5,772 nucleotides of DNA, taken from contig DNPQ01000593.1 in NCBI GenBank assembly GCA_003501335.1, positions 1-5,772 on the forward strand. Reading direction: 5' to 3'. Each line of letters opens with the position of its first letter. The first letter of the stretch is position 1. This DNA is from Bacillota bacterium (GTDB lineage: Bacteria > Bacillota > UBA4882 > UBA8346). A program made the translations under genes and the position numbers. The notes below the pieces were generated by a model. It had not been told where the DNA came from, did not search any database, and was given only the letters and a program-made list of their open reading frames with translations. Positions 4,676 to 5,772 of the stretch are shown here, in pieces.

Positions 4676-5772
4676 ATGCGATTATTAAAGGTGGTATTTT
4701 TATTCTTATTGTTGCTTTTATTGAATCCGGACAGTCTTTTAGCGGCTGCAGATGATAATGTATCCACAGATAATTCTGGAGTTCATTGGATCGGACTTCC
4801 GGTATTTTATAGTACTCCGGAGACTGATGTTGCACTTGGAGGCACTTTAATGGGATTTCATAAGTCCAACCCCAATGATCCTCAAGGAAAAACCGATGTG
4901 TTTCAGGGAGTCCTGATTGGTACCCAAAAGGAGCAAAAGATTTTCAGCCTTAATCTGAAAAAGTATTTTTTGGATGACCGTTACCTGATGATAGTGGGGG
5001 CGGGTTATATTGATTTTCCCAGTGAATTTTTTGGGATTGGACCTGTAGCGGAAGAAAATTTGGAGGAAGATTATACACTGATTCAGAACGCTGTGATAGG
5101 CAGCTTTCTTTGGAGGCTGGCTCCTAATTTTTATTTAGGCCCTTTGTTTCGCTATTCCCGGTTTGGGATTGAAGATCGCGCCCAGGGGGAACAACTAGCT
5201 CAGGGAAATATCGATGGGTGGGATGGCGCCACGGTGGCCGGTGGTGGGCTTTCATTGGTATGGGATACACGGGACGATGAGTTTATGCCGCGAAACGGTT
5301 CGGAATTGAATATCCAGGCAATGGACTACCGCAGGGATTGGGGAAGCGATGATAACTTTTCGCAACTAGCCATCACGCATAAAATTTTTCAGCCCGTCCT
5401 TGAAAATAATACCTTGGCTTGGATGTCGTTTTTATCGTTAAGCCAGGGTACGGTGCCTTTCGAAATGATGCCTGCTTTGGGCGGTGATACCATCATGCGG
5501 GGATATTATTCAGGCCGTTATCGCGACCGGGATTATGCCGCATTGCAGGGTGAATATCGTTATAAGATCAGTACTCGTTTTAGCGGAGTCCTTTTCGCCG
5601 GTGTGGGAGAAGTCGCTCCGGAGATTGATGAATTTACGGCTGACCATGTGAAGGCGGCCGCGGGATTCGGATTTCGTTTTCTGCTTGTCCCGGAGCAAAA
5701 GATAAAACTGCGGTTGGATATCGGTATGAGTGAAAGCGGTACTTATTCTTATGTCAATTTTATGGAGGCTTT
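4676..5772 (+). CDS. POTRA-less Omp85/BamA-TamA family outer membrane beta-barrel protein (OMP2), 3' end cut by the window
   Basis: The frame is intact for 365 codons and ends two bases into codon 366. By comparison with OMP1 (…NFMEAF then stop), only the final Phe and stop appear to be missing. GGAGG (4664-4668) is 7 nt before ATG 4676. Residues 1 to about 24 are a signal peptide (MRLLKVVFLFLLLLLL start, LLAA end). The barrel begins immediately (LPVFYSTPETDVALGG, 41-56), so there are no POTRA domains. DTRDDEFMPRNGS (197-209) and GGDTIMRGYY (269-278, L6 RG[FY] motif) match OMP1 at the same positions. Alignment with OMP1 is almost gap-free; from PFEM to GEYRY, 31 of 36 residues are identical. 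Unlike OMP1 it stands alone behind its own promoter with operator-like palindromes, so the two copies are probably expressed under different conditions. Its function is unknown; translocation or insertion activity is a family-level inference only. Confidence 0.87.
   Translation, partial: MRLLKVVFLFLLLLLLNPDSLLAAADDNVSTDNSGVHWIGLPVFYSTPETDVALGGTLMGFHKSNPNDPQGKTDVFQGVLIGTQKEQKIFSLNLKKYFLDDRYLMIVGAGYIDFPSEFFGIGPVAEENLEEDYTLIQNAVIGSFLWRLAPNFYLGPLFRYSRFGIEDRAQGEQLAQGNIDGWDGATVAGGGLSLVWDTRDDEFMPRNGSELNIQAMDYRRDWGSDDNFSQLAITHKIFQPVLENNTLAWMSFLSLSQGTVPFEMMPALGGDTIMRGYYSGRYRDRDYAALQGEYRYKISTRFSGVLFAGVGEVAPEIDEFTADHVKAAAGFGFRFLLVPEQKIKLRLDIGMSESGTYSYVNFMEA

Noticed and set aside
5510..5698. Minus-strand short frame inside OMP2
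   Set aside because: It is antisense to the conserved barrel C-terminus and carries no independent signal.

Overview
The window looks like chromosomal DNA from a diderm (outer-membrane) bacterium of moderate-to-low GC, most plausibly a diderm Firmicutes lineage (Negativicutes, Halanaerobiales or Limnochordia-like). This is inference. The outer membrane is indicated by two signal-peptide-bearing Omp85-type beta-barrel genes. The Firmicutes flavour comes from strong AGGAGG-type ribosome binding sites, a LytTR regulator paired with a four-helix (DUF3021-like) membrane protein, and a PpaX/5'-nucleotidase-like HAD phosphatase with a TTG start. I see no RNA genes, CRISPR array or transposase.

Layout. 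(1) Positions 3-2390 hold a tightly spaced plus-strand run, probably one operon: the C-terminal end of a membrane-bound 4Fe-4S protein, an unrecognised membrane-anchored protein, a YbgC-like hotdog thioesterase, and a POTRA-less Omp85/BamA-TamA-family outer membrane protein (OMP1). Gaps between these genes are 16-30 nt. (2) Positions 2391-2571 are an AT-rich regulatory gap with a weak hairpin, a perfect 10-4-10 palindrome and a good sigma-70-type promoter. (3) Positions 2572-3627 are a two-gene operon encoding a LytTR DNA-binding regulator and a small four-helix membrane protein. (4) Positions 3628-3762 are a convergent gap with a small inverted repeat and a 13-bp direct repeat. (5) Positions 3763-4410 encode a HAD phosphatase on the minus strand. 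(6) Positions 4411-4675 are a divergent gap. It carries a promoter whose -35/-10 spacer is filled by a 19-bp palindrome, with a second palindrome of the same octamer upstream. (7) From 4676 to the window end lies a close paralogue of OMP1 (OMP2), missing only its last base or bases and stop codon.

How it may work together (inference): two paralogous outer-membrane barrels bracket a one-component LytTR/membrane-protein switch. OMP1 is expressed as the tail of an envelope-type operon. OMP2 has its own promoter with operator-like palindromes. The most interesting unexplained signal is this operator cluster in front of OMP2, together with a different palindrome in front of the lytTR promoter. Whether the LytTR switch controls either barrel cannot be decided from sequence alone, because I found no consensus LytTR direct repeats.
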